DNA from: SVFI01 sp045588655
GTDB taxonomy: Bacteria > Bacillota > Clostridia > Lachnospirales > Lachnospiraceae
Reading direction: 5' to 3'
Length of the DNA: 64,000 bases
Assembly (NCBI GenBank): GCA_045588655.1
Contig: JAZNEP010000035.1
Location: 1-64,000 of the forward strand
Below, piece after piece: positions 33,922 through 42,949 of the stretch. A program made the translations under genes and the position numbers. Below the pieces are notes generated by a model. The model saw nothing but the letters and a program-made list of their open reading frames with translations, was not told where the DNA came from and made no database searches. Within the stretch, counting starts at the first letter, position 1; every line of letters starts with the position of its first letter.

Positions 33922-34206
33922 ATGAATTGTTTATGGATTTTACTATTGCTGTGTTGCGGTAATCGCAATAATCGCATAGGTGATGATTGTACGTATGATA
34001 ATTATGATAATCACTGTGATTGTGAAGATTATGATGATTATAGTGATTATAGAGACCATAGAGACCATAGAGGTCACCGACATGAGTGCATGGATGAAAG
34101 GGGTTCTTCTAAATATGCAAGATATCCTCGTCAGCCATTTGCACCGGAAGAGGATTGTCCTTGCAAAGAGTGTGATACCTCTTTACAAGAAGAAAACGAA
34201 AAGTAG
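33922..34206 (+). CDS. Small Cys/Asp/His-rich protein, possible spore protein
   Basis: A 94-residue protein with a short hydrophobic N-terminus (MNCLWILLLLCCGN), an Asp/Tyr/His/Arg-rich repeat-like middle (DHRDHRGHRH), and Cys pairs near the end (CPCKEC). AGAAGGAGG precedes the ATG. The composition suggests metal binding, and the upstream sigma-K-like promoter suggests a spore coat or mother-cell role; both are inference. I do not recognise a family. Confidence 0.65.
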   Translation: MNCLWILLLLCCGNRNNRIGDDCTYDNYDNHCDCEDYDDYSDYRDHRDHRGHRHECMDERGSSKYARYPRQPFAPEEDCPCKECDTSLQEENEK

Positions 34207-34238
34207 CTTATAATAAAAAGAATGTATTAAGATGTTTA

Positions 34239-34265
34239 ATGAGCAGGCTATAAAAGCCTGCTCAT
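34239..34265. terminator. Bidirectional terminator hairpin
   Basis: ATGAGCAGGCT (34239-34249) and AGCCTGCTCAT (34255-34265) form an 11-bp stem. It lies between the small spore-type gene and the convergent pseudouridine synthase gene and overlaps the end of the latter. Confidence 0.75.
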
Positions 34266-35138
34266 ATCATTTGGTAATTCTGAATAGAAATCCATTTCCT
34301 CACCGGTAATGGGGTGGGTAAAGGCCAGACGGCTGGAATGAAGGGCCTGTCTTTGAATATGTCTGCAATCAGATGGATAAAGGGTGTCACCTATCAGAGG
34401 ATGTCCGATATATTGCATGTGCACACGAATCTGATGAGTGCGTCCGGTTTCCAAATGCAGAGAGAGGAGCGTATACCCGTACCGAGAGGAGGTGCTTTTT
34501 ACTTCATAATGCGTAACAGCGTGTTCACCGGTTAAAAAATTTACTTCACGCTCAATAATGGAAGCGCCTTTTCGCGCAATAGGAGCGTCAATGCAACCAT
34601 AAGATTGCGAAAAACTACCTTCAACCAGTGCAAGATAGGTTCGATGAATTTTGCGTTCCTGCATCTGAGTGGAGAGTATTCCGGCACTAATTCCATGTTT
34701 TGCAAGAAGTACTAGTCCGGTGGTATCACGATCCAGACGGTTAATGCAGCGAAATACAAAGGTTTCTTCCTTGGCAGTATAATAGTACATAAGAGCATTG
34801 GCAAGGGTATTGGTATAATTGTTTAAAGAGGGGTGCACCGGCATATCAAAAGGCTTGTTGACTACAAGAATATCCTCATCTTCATATATGATATCGAGAG
34901 GGAGATCGGTTGGAATAATCGTTGCGCTGGATGCAGACTCCTCATATTGAATAGTGAGGGAATCGCCGGTGTTAAGGCGATGGTTTACATGCACCCAAAT
35001 TCCATTTACAAGAATACTTTTTTCTACTTTTTTTAAGGCTACCACATTCGAAGATGAGTAGCCTTTGTTTTTTAGAAATTGTAAAATTGTTTGTCCGCAA
35101 TCCTGTTCACTTATCGTATAGCAGAGGGTTCGTTTCAT
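34248..35138 (-). CDS. RluA-family pseudouridine synthase
   Basis: The 296-residue protein converts uridines in rRNA (or tRNA) to pseudouridine. An S4-like RNA-binding region spans 1-75. The catalytic motif NRLDRDTTGLVLLAK near 131 contains the active Asp; the usual HRLD is NRLD. GRTHQIRVHMQYIGHPLIGD near 232 completes the family signature. The exact RNA target is unknown. Last gene before a terminator, downstream of nothing on this strand except the pot operon. Confidence 0.88.
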   Translation of the reverse strand: MKRTLCYTISEQDCGQTILQFLKNKGYSSSNVVALKKVEKSILVNGIWVHVNHRLNTGDSLTIQYEESASSATIIPTDLPLDIIYEDEDILVVNKPFDMPVHPSLNNYTNTLANALMYYYTAKEETFVFRCINRLDRDTTGLVLLAKHGISAGILSTQMQERKIHRTYLALVEGSFSQSYGCIDAPIARKGASIIEREVNFLTGEHAVTHYEVKSTSSRYGYTLLSLHLETGRTHQIRVHMQYIGHPLIGDTLYPSDCRHIQRQALHSSRLAFTHPITGEEMDFYSELPNDMSRLL

Positions 35139-35151
35139 AGTTTTTCTCGTA

Positions 35152-36219
35152 TTAATCTGCAGATTTTACTTGTTTCCAGTATTCATTGTAGAGTTCATCA
35201 CCTTCTGAACCAAGATATTTAAAGGTTTCCAAATGATCGTACGTAGATAAATCAGGGAACGCAATCTCGCTGTTTCGGATGGCTTCGTCTTCAATTAATG
35301 CACGTGCAGCATCATTTGGGGTAGAGTAGGTAATGAATTCAAAATTCATATGCGCGATGTCCTCGCGACACATAAAGTTGATAAATGCTTCCGCATTTTC
35401 TTTGTTCTTCGCATTTTTGGTAATAACCCAGGAATCGATCCACACATTGGTACCTTCTTTTGGAATGACATATTCTAAGTCCGGATTTTCGCGCTGGGTA
35501 TAAATTGCTTCACCGGAATAAATAACACCGATGGCAGCTTCATTACCAATCATCTTGTCACGCACCTGATCAATGACATAGGCCTGAGTAAGCGGTTTCT
35601 GTTCAATCAGACTGTCACGCGCAGCTTCAAGCTCTGAATTATCAAGTGTATTCATAGAGTATCCGAGACGCTTCAAGGATACCATGAAAGCATCTCGTAC
35701 GGAGTCCTGCATTAAAATATTACCTGCATATTTTTCGTCCCAGAGTACATCCCAAGAATCAATCGGTTCATCGACCATGGTTTTGTTATATAAAATACCA
35801 ACGGTTCCGAAGCAATACGGTACACTGTATTTGTTTTCCGGGTCAAAGGACTGAGACTGATCAAAATACTGCTGATTAATATTTTTTACGTTCGGGATAT
35901 TATCAAAATTGATTTCGGCAAGAAGATCGTTTTCAATCAATTTTTCAATCATATAGTCGGATGGACAGAGTACATCATAATTACTTGTTCCTGCTTCCAC
36001 CTTTGGGTACATAATCTCGTTGGTTTCGTATTCGTCGTAGATGACTTTGATACCGGTTTCTGCCTCAAACATTTCAATGGTTTCAGGATCAATATATTCG
36101 CCCCAGTTGTACACTACAACTTCTCCGTTTTTTGCGCTTTCATCGGCTCCGCAACCGGTTGCAAAACATGCAGTGGCGATGATAAGCGAGAGTGCTGCAA
36201 ATTGTTTTAATTTTTTCAT
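35152..36219 (-). CDS. potD: Spermidine/putrescine ABC transporter, substrate-binding lipoprotein
   Basis: The 355-residue lipoprotein begins MKKLKQFAALSLIIATACF, with a lipobox ending in ATGC at Cys23. VVYNWGEYIDPETIEMFEAE near 34 is the PotD/PotF signature, and the binding-site aromatic and acidic residues (NYDVLCPSDYMIEKL near 79) are present. It captures polyamines outside the membrane for PotABC. GAGGAG precedes the ATG. It is the last gene of the operon. Confidence 0.9.
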   Translation of the reverse strand: MKKLKQFAALSLIIATACFATGCGADESAKNGEVVVYNWGEYIDPETIEMFEAETGIKVIYDEYETNEIMYPKVEAGTSNYDVLCPSDYMIEKLIENDLLAEINFDNIPNVKNINQQYFDQSQSFDPENKYSVPYCFGTVGILYNKTMVDEPIDSWDVLWDEKYAGNILMQDSVRDAFMVSLKRLGYSMNTLDNSELEAARDSLIEQKPLTQAYVIDQVRDKMIGNEAAIGVIYSGEAIYTQRENPDLEYVIPKEGTNVWIDSWVITKNAKNKENAEAFINFMCREDIAHMNFEFITYSTPNDAARALIEDEAIRNSEIAFPDLSTYDHLETFKYLGSEGDELYNEYWKQVKSAD

Positions 36220-36237
36220 AAGTTTCTCCTCGTTGTT

Positions 36238-37023
36238 TTAAATTCTTTCTTGTTTTTTGTTCTTTTTAGATGGTGACTTATTGATAAAAAGTAATAGTAG
36301 CAAAACTGCAACAAAAATAATGGTAGAAAGTGCATACATCTCAGGTTTGATGCCTTTCTTTACTTCGGTATAGATTTTGGTTGAGAGTGTATCAACACCC
36401 GGTCCTTTTGTAAAGTGGGTGATGATAAAATCATCCAGCGACATAGTAAATGCCATTAAAAAGCCTGTAAAAATTCCTGGAAGAAGATCCGGGAACACAA
36501 CCTTAAAAAATGCATATACAGGACCGGCGCCAAGATCTAGCGCAGCCTCATACGTATGGCGGTTTAATTGTTTCATCTTTGGCATAACACTCAAGATAAC
36601 ATAAGGTATATTGAAGGTGATATGCGCTAGAAGAATGGTGGTAAAACCGAAGGTGACTCCAAAGCTTAGATAGAGAAGCATGAGAGAGATACCGGTTACA
36701 ATGTCTGCATTTAACATTGGAATGTTGGTAACACCCATAAAAAAGGTTCGCCATGCTACGTGCATATGATTGATTGCAATGCAGGCAGCTGTTCCAATTA
36801 CCGTAGCAATCAGAGCAGACAGAAGCGCAAGCCAGAGCGTATTCTGTAAGGCTTCCATAATAATTCTGTTTTCAAATAATTCAACATACCATTTAAAGGT
36901 AAATCCGCCCCATTTTGCTCTGGTTTTGCTTTTGTTAAAGGATAGGACGACCAAAGTGGCGATCGGTGCATATAAAAAGATAAAGATGATTGCAATATAG
37001 AATCTGGAAATAAACTGTTTCAT
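36238..37023 (-). CDS. potC: Spermidine/putrescine ABC transporter, permease PotC
   Basis: The 261-residue membrane protein has six predicted segments. The EAA loop that contacts the ATPase is YEAALDLGAGPVYAFFKVVF near 157-177. It overlaps potB by 4 bases (ATGA), so translation is coupled. FYIAIIFIFLYAPIATLVVLSFNKSK at the N-terminus is typical of PotC. Confidence 0.9.
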   Translation of the reverse strand: MKQFISRFYIAIIFIFLYAPIATLVVLSFNKSKTRAKWGGFTFKWYVELFENRIIMEALQNTLWLALLSALIATVIGTAACIAINHMHVAWRTFFMGVTNIPMLNADIVTGISLMLLYLSFGVTFGFTTILLAHITFNIPYVILSVMPKMKQLNRHTYEAALDLGAGPVYAFFKVVFPDLLPGIFTGFLMAFTMSLDDFIITHFTKGPGVDTLSTKIYTEVKKGIKPEMYALSTIIFVAVLLLLLFINKSPSKKNKKQERI

Positions 37024-37856
37024 AGTAAATTGCCCTCCCCATCTTTATCAAGAATAGCCGACACTATCATGCTGAGAATGATGAAAATCATAAGCACGAT
37101 GGATAGTCCGCTTCCGAGATGCCAGTTCGATGCCTGGGTAAATTCCTGCTCGATGACATTACCGATTAACAGAATTTTACTTCCGCCAAGGATAGCAGAA
37201 ATAACAAAGGTAGTCAGAGCCGGAACAAAGACCATAGTCACACCACTTATTACACCGGGAATACTTAACGGAAAAATAATGCGTAAGAACGTCTGAATGC
37301 TGTTAGCGCCCAAATCGTAAGCTGCATTAATGACATCACGGTCCATTCGCGCAAGCGAGTTGTAAATCGGAAGAACCATAAATGGCAGGAAATTATATAC
37401 CATACCCAAAATGATGGCGCCTTCCGTGTTAATAATGTGAATGGATGGCAGAGACAAGAAATTCAGTATAGAGTTAATTACTCCGGTCTTTTCAAGTAAC
37501 GTCTGCCAAGCAAGAGTCCGCAGTAAAAAATTCATCCACATCGGAAGAATAAAAATCAAAACAATAAACTGATTCTGGTTCACACTCATGTTCGATAGAA
37601 TCATTGCAAGAGGGTAAGCCAAAACAAAACAGATAATAGTGCTGATCAGCGAGAGTTTCATAGAAACCAAAAGTGCTTTGCTATGTTCCGGTGTGGCAAT
37701 CGCTGAAATGTTTTCTAAGGTAAAATGGCCGGATTTATCAATGAATCCGTAATAAAATACCATAACAAGCGGTATAATGATAAAAGCAACAGACCAGACA
37801 AGGTAAGGTCCGGCAAGAAGAGAACGTTTATTCTTCAAGGTGCGTGGCCTCCTCAT
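37020..37856 (-). CDS. potB: Spermidine/putrescine ABC transporter, permease PotB
   Basis: The 278-residue membrane protein has six segments and the EAA loop INAAYDLGANSIQTFLRIIF near 178. It overlaps the end of potA. The ATG at 37856 overlaps a GAGGAGG sequence. A TTG at 37838, 9 bases after that sequence, is an alternative start and would shorten the product by six residues. Confidence 0.88.
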   Translation of the reverse strand: MRRPRTLKNKRSLLAGPYLVWSVAFIIIPLVMVFYYGFIDKSGHFTLENISAIATPEHSKALLVSMKLSLISTIICFVLAYPLAMILSNMSVNQNQFIVLIFILPMWMNFLLRTLAWQTLLEKTGVINSILNFLSLPSIHIINTEGAIILGMVYNFLPFMVLPIYNSLARMDRDVINAAYDLGANSIQTFLRIIFPLSIPGVISGVTMVFVPALTTFVISAILGGSKILLIGNVIEQEFTQASNWHLGSGLSIVLMIFIILSMIVSAILDKDGEGNLL

Positions 37857-38901
37857 CTTCAGATTCCGGTTTGTTCATAATCTGAATATTAAACGGATCA
37901 ACACTAATAGAGACTTTTTGTCCAACCGGGTACATGGAAGTAGAATGTACCAGCCATTCATAGCCGCCGGCCAAGACTTCCATCTCGTAGTGCACCCCTT
38001 TAAAGATCATGTGAGTTACTTCGCCGTCTAAAGTTCCCTGTCCGACATCTTTTAATAGAATGTCTTCCGGACGAATCACAACATCCACCGGTTTATTTGT
38101 TCCAAAATCTTTGTCCACACAGGCCCATTTGCATCCGAGGAAAGAAACGAGCTCATCATGAACCATAACTGCATCAATAATGTTGCTGTCACCAATAAAG
38201 TCAGCAACGAATGCGTTTTCAGGTTCGTTATAAATCATTTCAGGAGTACCAATCTGCTGGATGTATCCCTGATTCATAACAACAATTGTATCAGACATGG
38301 TCAGAGCTTCTTCCTGGTCGTGTGTCACATAGATAAATGTAATTCCCAGCTCATTTTTAAGACGAATCAGTTCATATTGCATATCTTGACGAAGTTTAAG
38401 ATCCAGAGCACCGAGTGGCTCATCCAGTAAAAGGACTTTTGGTTCATTTACAATGGCTCTCGCAATTGCGATTCGTTGTTGCTGACCGCCGGAAAGCTGA
38501 TGAGGCATTCTTTTTTCGTAACCGTCAAGATTAACAAGTTTAAGTGCGTATTTAATTTTATCATCAATATAGGATTTACTTTTGTTTTTGATTTTCAGAC
38601 CAAAAGCAATGTTTTCTGCAATTGTCATATGCGTAAAAAGAGCATATTTTTGGAAAACAGTATTGAGCTGGCGTTTGTTAGGCGGAAGCGTTGTGATATC
38701 GGTTCCGTTAAAGAATACCTGACCGCTGTCAGGGGATTCAAAGCCGCCTATAATACGTAAAGTGGTCGTTTTTCCACATCCGCTTGGTCCAAGCAGTGTA
38801 AGAAATTCATTTTCGCGAATATATAGATTTAGGTCATCAAGAACCATGGTTCCATCGAAAGATTTATTGATACCTGAAAGATTAATCAGTTTATTGCTCA
38901 T
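37828..38901 (-). CDS. potA: Spermidine/putrescine ABC transporter, ATPase PotA
   Basis: The 357-residue ATPase has Walker A GPSGCGKT at 38-45, the Q-loop FQKYALF, signature LSGGQQQR near 138 and Walker B LLLDEPLGALD near 158. The C-terminal TOBE-type domain (about 250-350) includes VVIRPEDILL. It energises PotBC. GGAGGA precedes the ATG; the regulator gene ends 12 bases upstream. Confidence 0.92.
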   Translation of the reverse strand: MSNKLINLSGINKSFDGTMVLDDLNLYIRENEFLTLLGPSGCGKTTTLRIIGGFESPDSGQVFFNGTDITTLPPNKRQLNTVFQKYALFTHMTIAENIAFGLKIKNKSKSYIDDKIKYALKLVNLDGYEKRMPHQLSGGQQQRIAIARAIVNEPKVLLLDEPLGALDLKLRQDMQYELIRLKNELGITFIYVTHDQEEALTMSDTIVVMNQGYIQQIGTPEMIYNEPENAFVADFIGDSNIIDAVMVHDELVSFLGCKWACVDKDFGTNKPVDVVIRPEDILLKDVGQGTLDGEVTHMIFKGVHYEMEVLAGGYEWLVHSTSMYPVGQKVSISVDPFNIQIMNKPESEDEEATHLEE

Positions 38902-38913
38902 GGATGTCCTCCT

Positions 38914-39450
38914 CTAGAAGCTCGGTGGACTGGTCACCCAAATAACGGTAGCACCTGACTTTCCGGCTTCAAGATAATGTTTTTTTTCTGATGTAAAATA
39001 AAAAGCTTCTCCTTTTTTGGCAGTATGTAACTTGGAACCAAGATGAATTTTAATGCTTCCGCTTAGAACATAGCCAAATTCTTCCCCTTCATGTGGAAGA
39101 TCCGGATAGGTGGAGCCACCGGGTGAAAGAGTAAGACGTATGGGTTCCATTTCGTTTTTTTGCGCATTCGGAATAATCCATTCGATTTTATTTTTCAGAG
39201 TTTCATCCTCTTTTTCAAAAAAATCCTCTTGTTTAAAGACAATCTGAGAATCATCCTCTTCGCTGAAAAATTCATTTAAATTGGTTCCGAGACATTGCAG
39301 AATGTCAGTCAGCGTGGAGATGGAAGGCGAGGTAAGATTGCGCTCGAGTTGGGAAATGAAGCCCTTGGATAATTCTGCGCGATCTGCAAGCTCTTCCTGC
39401 GTCAGTGCTTTCTGTATTCTGAGCTCTTTTAATTTAAGCCCGATATCCAT
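38914..39450 (-). CDS. XRE-cupin transcriptional regulator of the pot operon
   Basis: The 178-residue protein has an N-terminal helix-turn-helix (LRIQKALTQEELADRAEL, then GFISQLERN) and a C-terminal cupin (LSPGGSTYPDLPHEGEEFGY near 113, then EAFYFTSEKKHYL). This is the class that senses a small ligand, often a polyamine or amino acid, next to its transporter. AGGAG 8 bases before ATG 39450 sets the start. First gene of the reg-potABCD operon. Confidence 0.88.
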   Translation of the reverse strand: MDIGLKLKELRIQKALTQEELADRAELSKGFISQLERNLTSPSISTLTDILQCLGTNLNEFFSEEDDSQIVFKQEDFFEKEDETLKNKIEWIIPNAQKNEMEPIRLTLSPGGSTYPDLPHEGEEFGYVLSGSIKIHLGSKLHTAKKGEAFYFTSEKKHYLEAGKSGATVIWVTSPPSF

Positions 39451-39499
39451 TTGAAAAACTCCTGTTCTTATCACAACATAACATTTATATAAACTTTGA

Positions 39500-39555
39500 G
39501 TTTAGTTTTACTAAACAATCTGTTCTAATTATACGTTTCCTATTATAAAAGTCAA
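39500..39555 (-). promoter_or_regulatory. Promoter and operator of the pot operon
   Basis: On the minus strand TTGACT (39555-39550) and TATAAT (39533-39528) are 16 bases apart. Downstream, GTTTAGT and ACTAAAC (39500-39506 and 39510-39516) form a perfect 7-bp inverted repeat around TTT, placed about where transcription starts. The XRE-cupin protein is the likely binder. Confidence 0.8.
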
Positions 39556-39667
39556 TATATTTTGAATTCGTTTTGTAAAAAAGATAGGAAAATGTGGGCA
39601 TATTGTTAACAAAAAAATCGGAATGTGTTAAGATAGTTACGAAATGAGAGCAGATGGAGGAAAAAGG

Positions 39668-40723
39668 ATGTCAGAAAATAACTATGTAGCTTATGTTTCC
39701 ACTTATACAATGGGGGATAATCATGGCATAAAAATATATGATGTAGACATGGAAAACGGGAGATTATTTCCGAAGGATCAGGTGGAGATTACAAACTCCT
39801 CTTATATTACCATTTCGCATAATGCAAAATATCTGTATTCTATTACTGATTTTGGTGTAGAGGCATATGAAATAGAAAAAGACGGAAGTCTTAACTGTAT
39901 TAATCATGCATCTATCAATGGAATGAGAGGCTGTTATCTTTCCACGGACTATCAGGAGAAATTTCTCTTTGTTGCAGGCTATCATGATGGAAAAATTACA
40001 GTACTTCGTCTGCGTGAGGACGGTGGCGTGGGAGAAATTACCGATGAGGTGTTTTTAAAAGGAATGGGAAGTGTGGCAGAACGTAATTTTCGCCCACATG
40101 TCAATTGTGTTAAGATGACGAGAGATAACAAGTTTTTGATGGCGGCAGACATCGGGATGGATCATGTGGATGTATATGAACTAAACCATGTAACCGGAAA
40201 ATTAAAGTTGGTGGATGTCATTCGCAGTGAGCTCGAGTCAGCACCTCGTCATATTAAGATGACGAAAAACGGTAAGTATGTTTATATCGTGCATGAACTT
40301 AAGAATTATATTGATGTCTATGAATATAAGGTAGAAGATGGGAATCCGTTTTTTACCAAGATACAAAATATATCCACTTTAAATGATTATCACGCAAGTA
40401 ATTCTGCTGCAAGTGCACTTAACTTTTCGGCGGACGAGAAATATCTGGTAAGTTCTAATGCAGGTGATAACAGTGTGATTGTGTATCGCATTGACCATGA
40501 AACAGGATTACTTACAAAAGTATTCTGCTTACCGGTAAGTGGGGACTATCCGAAGGATGCAACTTTATTTCCGGATAATCAGCATTTGCTCAGCTTAAAT
40601 CATGAGTCCGGTACAATGACATTCTTTCATGTGAATTTGGAAAAAGGGTTGCTTGTTATGAACGGAAAAGAAATAAAAATTGATCGCCCAAACTGTGTGA
40701 TTTTCCATAAACTAAGTAAATAG
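39668..40723 (+). CDS. Lactonase-family seven-bladed beta-propeller protein (6-phosphogluconolactonase type)
   Basis: The 351-residue protein is a repeat-based beta-propeller of the PF10282 lactonase family. It has repeated blades such as SHNAKYLYSI, TRDNKFLMAADIG, TKNGKYVYIVHE and SADEKYLVSSNAGD. The family includes 6-phosphogluconolactonase (YbhE/Pgl) in the pentose phosphate pathway, but substrates vary. GGAGG 7 bases before the ATG at 39668 sets the start. Divergent from the pot operon. Confidence 0.8.
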   Translation: MSENNYVAYVSTYTMGDNHGIKIYDVDMENGRLFPKDQVEITNSSYITISHNAKYLYSITDFGVEAYEIEKDGSLNCINHASINGMRGCYLSTDYQEKFLFVAGYHDGKITVLRLREDGGVGEITDEVFLKGMGSVAERNFRPHVNCVKMTRDNKFLMAADIGMDHVDVYELNHVTGKLKLVDVIRSELESAPRHIKMTKNGKYVYIVHELKNYIDVYEYKVEDGNPFFTKIQNISTLNDYHASNSAASALNFSADEKYLVSSNAGDNSVIVYRIDHETGLLTKVFCLPVSGDYPKDATLFPDNQHLLSLNHESGTMTFFHVNLEKGLLVMNGKEIKIDRPNCVIFHKLSK

Positions 40724-40740
40724 CGAATTGTAATGTAAAT

Positions 40741-40807
40741 AAAAGAGAGTATCTGATATGAAATGAAATGTCTATATATGGGTTCACTTCATATCGGATA
40801 CTCTTTT
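40741..40807. terminator. Bidirectional terminator
   Basis: AAAAGAGAGTATCTGATATG (from 40741) pairs with the sequence ending CGGATACTCTTTT at 40807. The stem is about 20 bp around a 25-base loop. It ends the lactonase gene and the convergent ABC-F gene. Confidence 0.8.
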
Positions 40808-40833
40808 CGGTTTGACGGAGATGCTATAGCTTA

Positions 40834-42792
40834 TCAGCTTTGCAGATTTTCCCATTCATCATATTTTTGTTCCAATTCTTCGCTTATAGCGATTTGTTCT
40901 TTGGACAGTTCCTGAAGACGTGCAACATTTGTGGCGATTTCAGGATTAGCCATTTCTTCATCAAGTTCACTGAGTCGTTGTTCAAGAACGGCGATTCGGT
41001 CTTCACATTTTTTGATTTGATTATCCAGTTTGCGTTTTTGGGCCTGGAGTTCCTTCTGCTGTTGCCAATCCATTTTGGAGGCAGAGTTTTCGGAAGAAGG
41101 TGTAGAGGAAATGGACGCGGCGTTTCCTGCAGCAAGTGGCGCATAGACGGAATTGTTTGCTAGATGACTCAAAGTTACTCCTTCTACCGTTTCTTTTTTT
41201 TCCAGATAGTAGTCATAATTTCCTTGAAAGGAGTAAAATTTTTGATTCGCAAGATCCAAAATCCGTGAGGCCGTCTGATTAACGAAATAACGGTCGTGGG
41301 AAACATATAGTACGGTGCCTTCGTATCCATTGATTGCCTGTTCCAATATCTCTTTGGATGTGATGTCCAAATGGTTGGTCGGTTCGTCCAAAATCAAGAA
41401 GTTAGCGTTGGATAACATTAATTTTGCAAGAGAAACGCGTCCGCGTTCTCCACCGCTTAAATCACCAATACGTTTGAATACATCTTCACCTGTAAAGAGA
41501 AAAGCAGCGAGAGTGTTTCGGATTTCTGTATTGGTAAGCGTAGGGTAATCATCTGAAATTTCGTCAAACAGTGTCTTTTCGCTATGTAGTACGTGGTGTT
41601 CCTGATCGTAATAACCGATTTCTACCTTTGTTCCAAGATGAATTTCTCCTTCATCAGCAGTTTCAAGTTCATTTAATATTTTGAGTAATGTTGTTTTACC
41701 GGTTCCATTGTCACCGATGATGGCAACATGTTCACCGCGTTTGACTTCTATATCTACACCGGAAAACAGAAGATTGTCACCGAAGCTTTTGGATAGTTCC
41801 TTGATAGAAAGTACATCGTTTCCGCTGGTGATGCGCGGTGTGAGAGTGAAGCGCATATCGTCGCGCAGTTCCACTGGTTTTTCGAGTATTTCCATTTTGT
41901 CCAGCATCTTTTCACGGCTTTCTGCACGTTTAATAGATTTCTCGCGATTGAAAGATTTTAATTTATCGATGACCTGTTGCTGGTGATGTATTTCGTCCTG
42001 CTGCTTCAGATAAGCTTTCATTTGCGCATTGCGGATTTCAGCAGATTTTTCTGCAAAAGCAGAGTAGTTTCCCAGATACATACGAGTTTCGCTATTGTCA
42101 ATGGAAAGAACTTTGTTTACAATGCGATCCAAAAAATAACGGTCATGCGATACGATAATGACAGAACCTTTGTAGGTACGAAGGTAGGTCTCAAGCCAGT
42201 TGATAGATGAAATATCTAAATGGTTGGTTGGCTCATCCAGAAGAATCAGGTCCGGATTGAGTAAAAGTAGGCGGGCAAGAGAGACTCTTGTTTTCTGTCC
42301 GCCGGAAAGGGTGGATATTGGTTTGGAAAAATCTTCCTCAGCAAAGCCTAAGCCCTTTAAGACGCCGATAAGTTCGCTTCGATATTTGTATCCATCTCCG
42401 GATTCAAAGGCATGTGTCTTTGAGGTATAGAGTTTCATTAATTCTTCCAATTCTGTATCGGATGCGTGTTTCATATCATATTCAAGCTGTCGCAAATCTT
42501 CTTCCAGATCCACCAGTTCCTGTTTTACGCTGAGTAGTTCTTCATATATGGTATTGGAACTGTCCTGTCCGTCTTGCTGTGCAAGATAGCCGAAGGTTTT
42601 ATCTTTGGCAAACACAACGCTTCCTGTATCAGGCGTAAGTTCTCCGACAATCATTTTTAGAAGAGTAGATTTACCGGCTCCGTTGATTCCGACAATGGCT
42701 ACCTTATCATTATCTTCGACTTGAAAAGAAGCCTGACGTATTACTGTATGGTCAACAAATGTTTTGGATAAATTTTGACAGGATAAAATCAT
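40834..42792 (-). CDS. ABC-F family ATPase (ribosome-associated)
   Basis: The 652-residue protein has two ABC domains and no membrane segment. Walker A1 is GINGAGKS near 36, signature 1 is LSGGQKTR near 158, DEPTNHLD near 185; the second domain has GDNGTGKT near 358, LSGGERGR and DEPTNHLD. A linker rich in Lys and Arg (KSFNREKSIKRAE) lies between them and a coiled coil forms the C-terminus. ABC-F proteins act on the ribosome to relieve stalling or protect from antibiotics. ATG 42792 follows GGAGG; the ATG at 42807 overlaps that site. Confidence 0.88.
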   Translation of the reverse strand: MILSCQNLSKTFVDHTVIRQASFQVEDNDKVAIVGINGAGKSTLLKMIVGELTPDTGSVVFAKDKTFGYLAQQDGQDSSNTIYEELLSVKQELVDLEEDLRQLEYDMKHASDTELEELMKLYTSKTHAFESGDGYKYRSELIGVLKGLGFAEEDFSKPISTLSGGQKTRVSLARLLLLNPDLILLDEPTNHLDISSINWLETYLRTYKGSVIIVSHDRYFLDRIVNKVLSIDNSETRMYLGNYSAFAEKSAEIRNAQMKAYLKQQDEIHHQQQVIDKLKSFNREKSIKRAESREKMLDKMEILEKPVELRDDMRFTLTPRITSGNDVLSIKELSKSFGDNLLFSGVDIEVKRGEHVAIIGDNGTGKTTLLKILNELETADEGEIHLGTKVEIGYYDQEHHVLHSEKTLFDEISDDYPTLTNTEIRNTLAAFLFTGEDVFKRIGDLSGGERGRVSLAKLMLSNANFLILDEPTNHLDITSKEILEQAINGYEGTVLYVSHDRYFVNQTASRILDLANQKFYSFQGNYDYYLEKKETVEGVTLSHLANNSVYAPLAAGNAASISSTPSSENSASKMDWQQQKELQAQKRKLDNQIKKCEDRIAVLEQRLSELDEEMANPEIATNVARLQELSKEQIAISEELEQKYDEWENLQS

Positions 42793-42891
42793 AATGTATT
42801 CCTCCATTATCTTTCATGCGCAGATAAAAAGCACATGAAATTAATATAGCAGAAAAAGACGCGTATTACCATAATAGAACAAAGAAAATCT

Positions 42892-42920
42892 TTGACATAT
42901 ATTTAACAAAACTATATAAT
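42892..42920 (+). promoter_or_regulatory. rex promoter with overlapping Rex operator
   Basis: TTGACA (42892-42897) and TATAAT (42915-42920) are 17 bases apart. TTGACAT-ATAT-TTAACAA (42892-42909) fits the Rex consensus TTGTTAA-N4-TTAACAA perfectly in the right half and at 4 of 7 in the left. Rex probably represses its own gene when NADH is low. Confidence 0.75.
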
Positions 42921-42949
42921 GTTTATATTATATTTAGGAGGCAGGAAAA

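Noticed and set aside
33980..34213. Ile/Met/Val-rich frame overlapping the small Cys/His-rich gene
   Set aside because: Low-complexity shadow of the repetitive Asp/Tyr codons; it has no ribosome-binding site.
39604..39613. TTGTTAACAA as a Rex operator for the lactonase gene
   Set aside because: The two half-sites touch; Rex sites need a spacer of about four bases.
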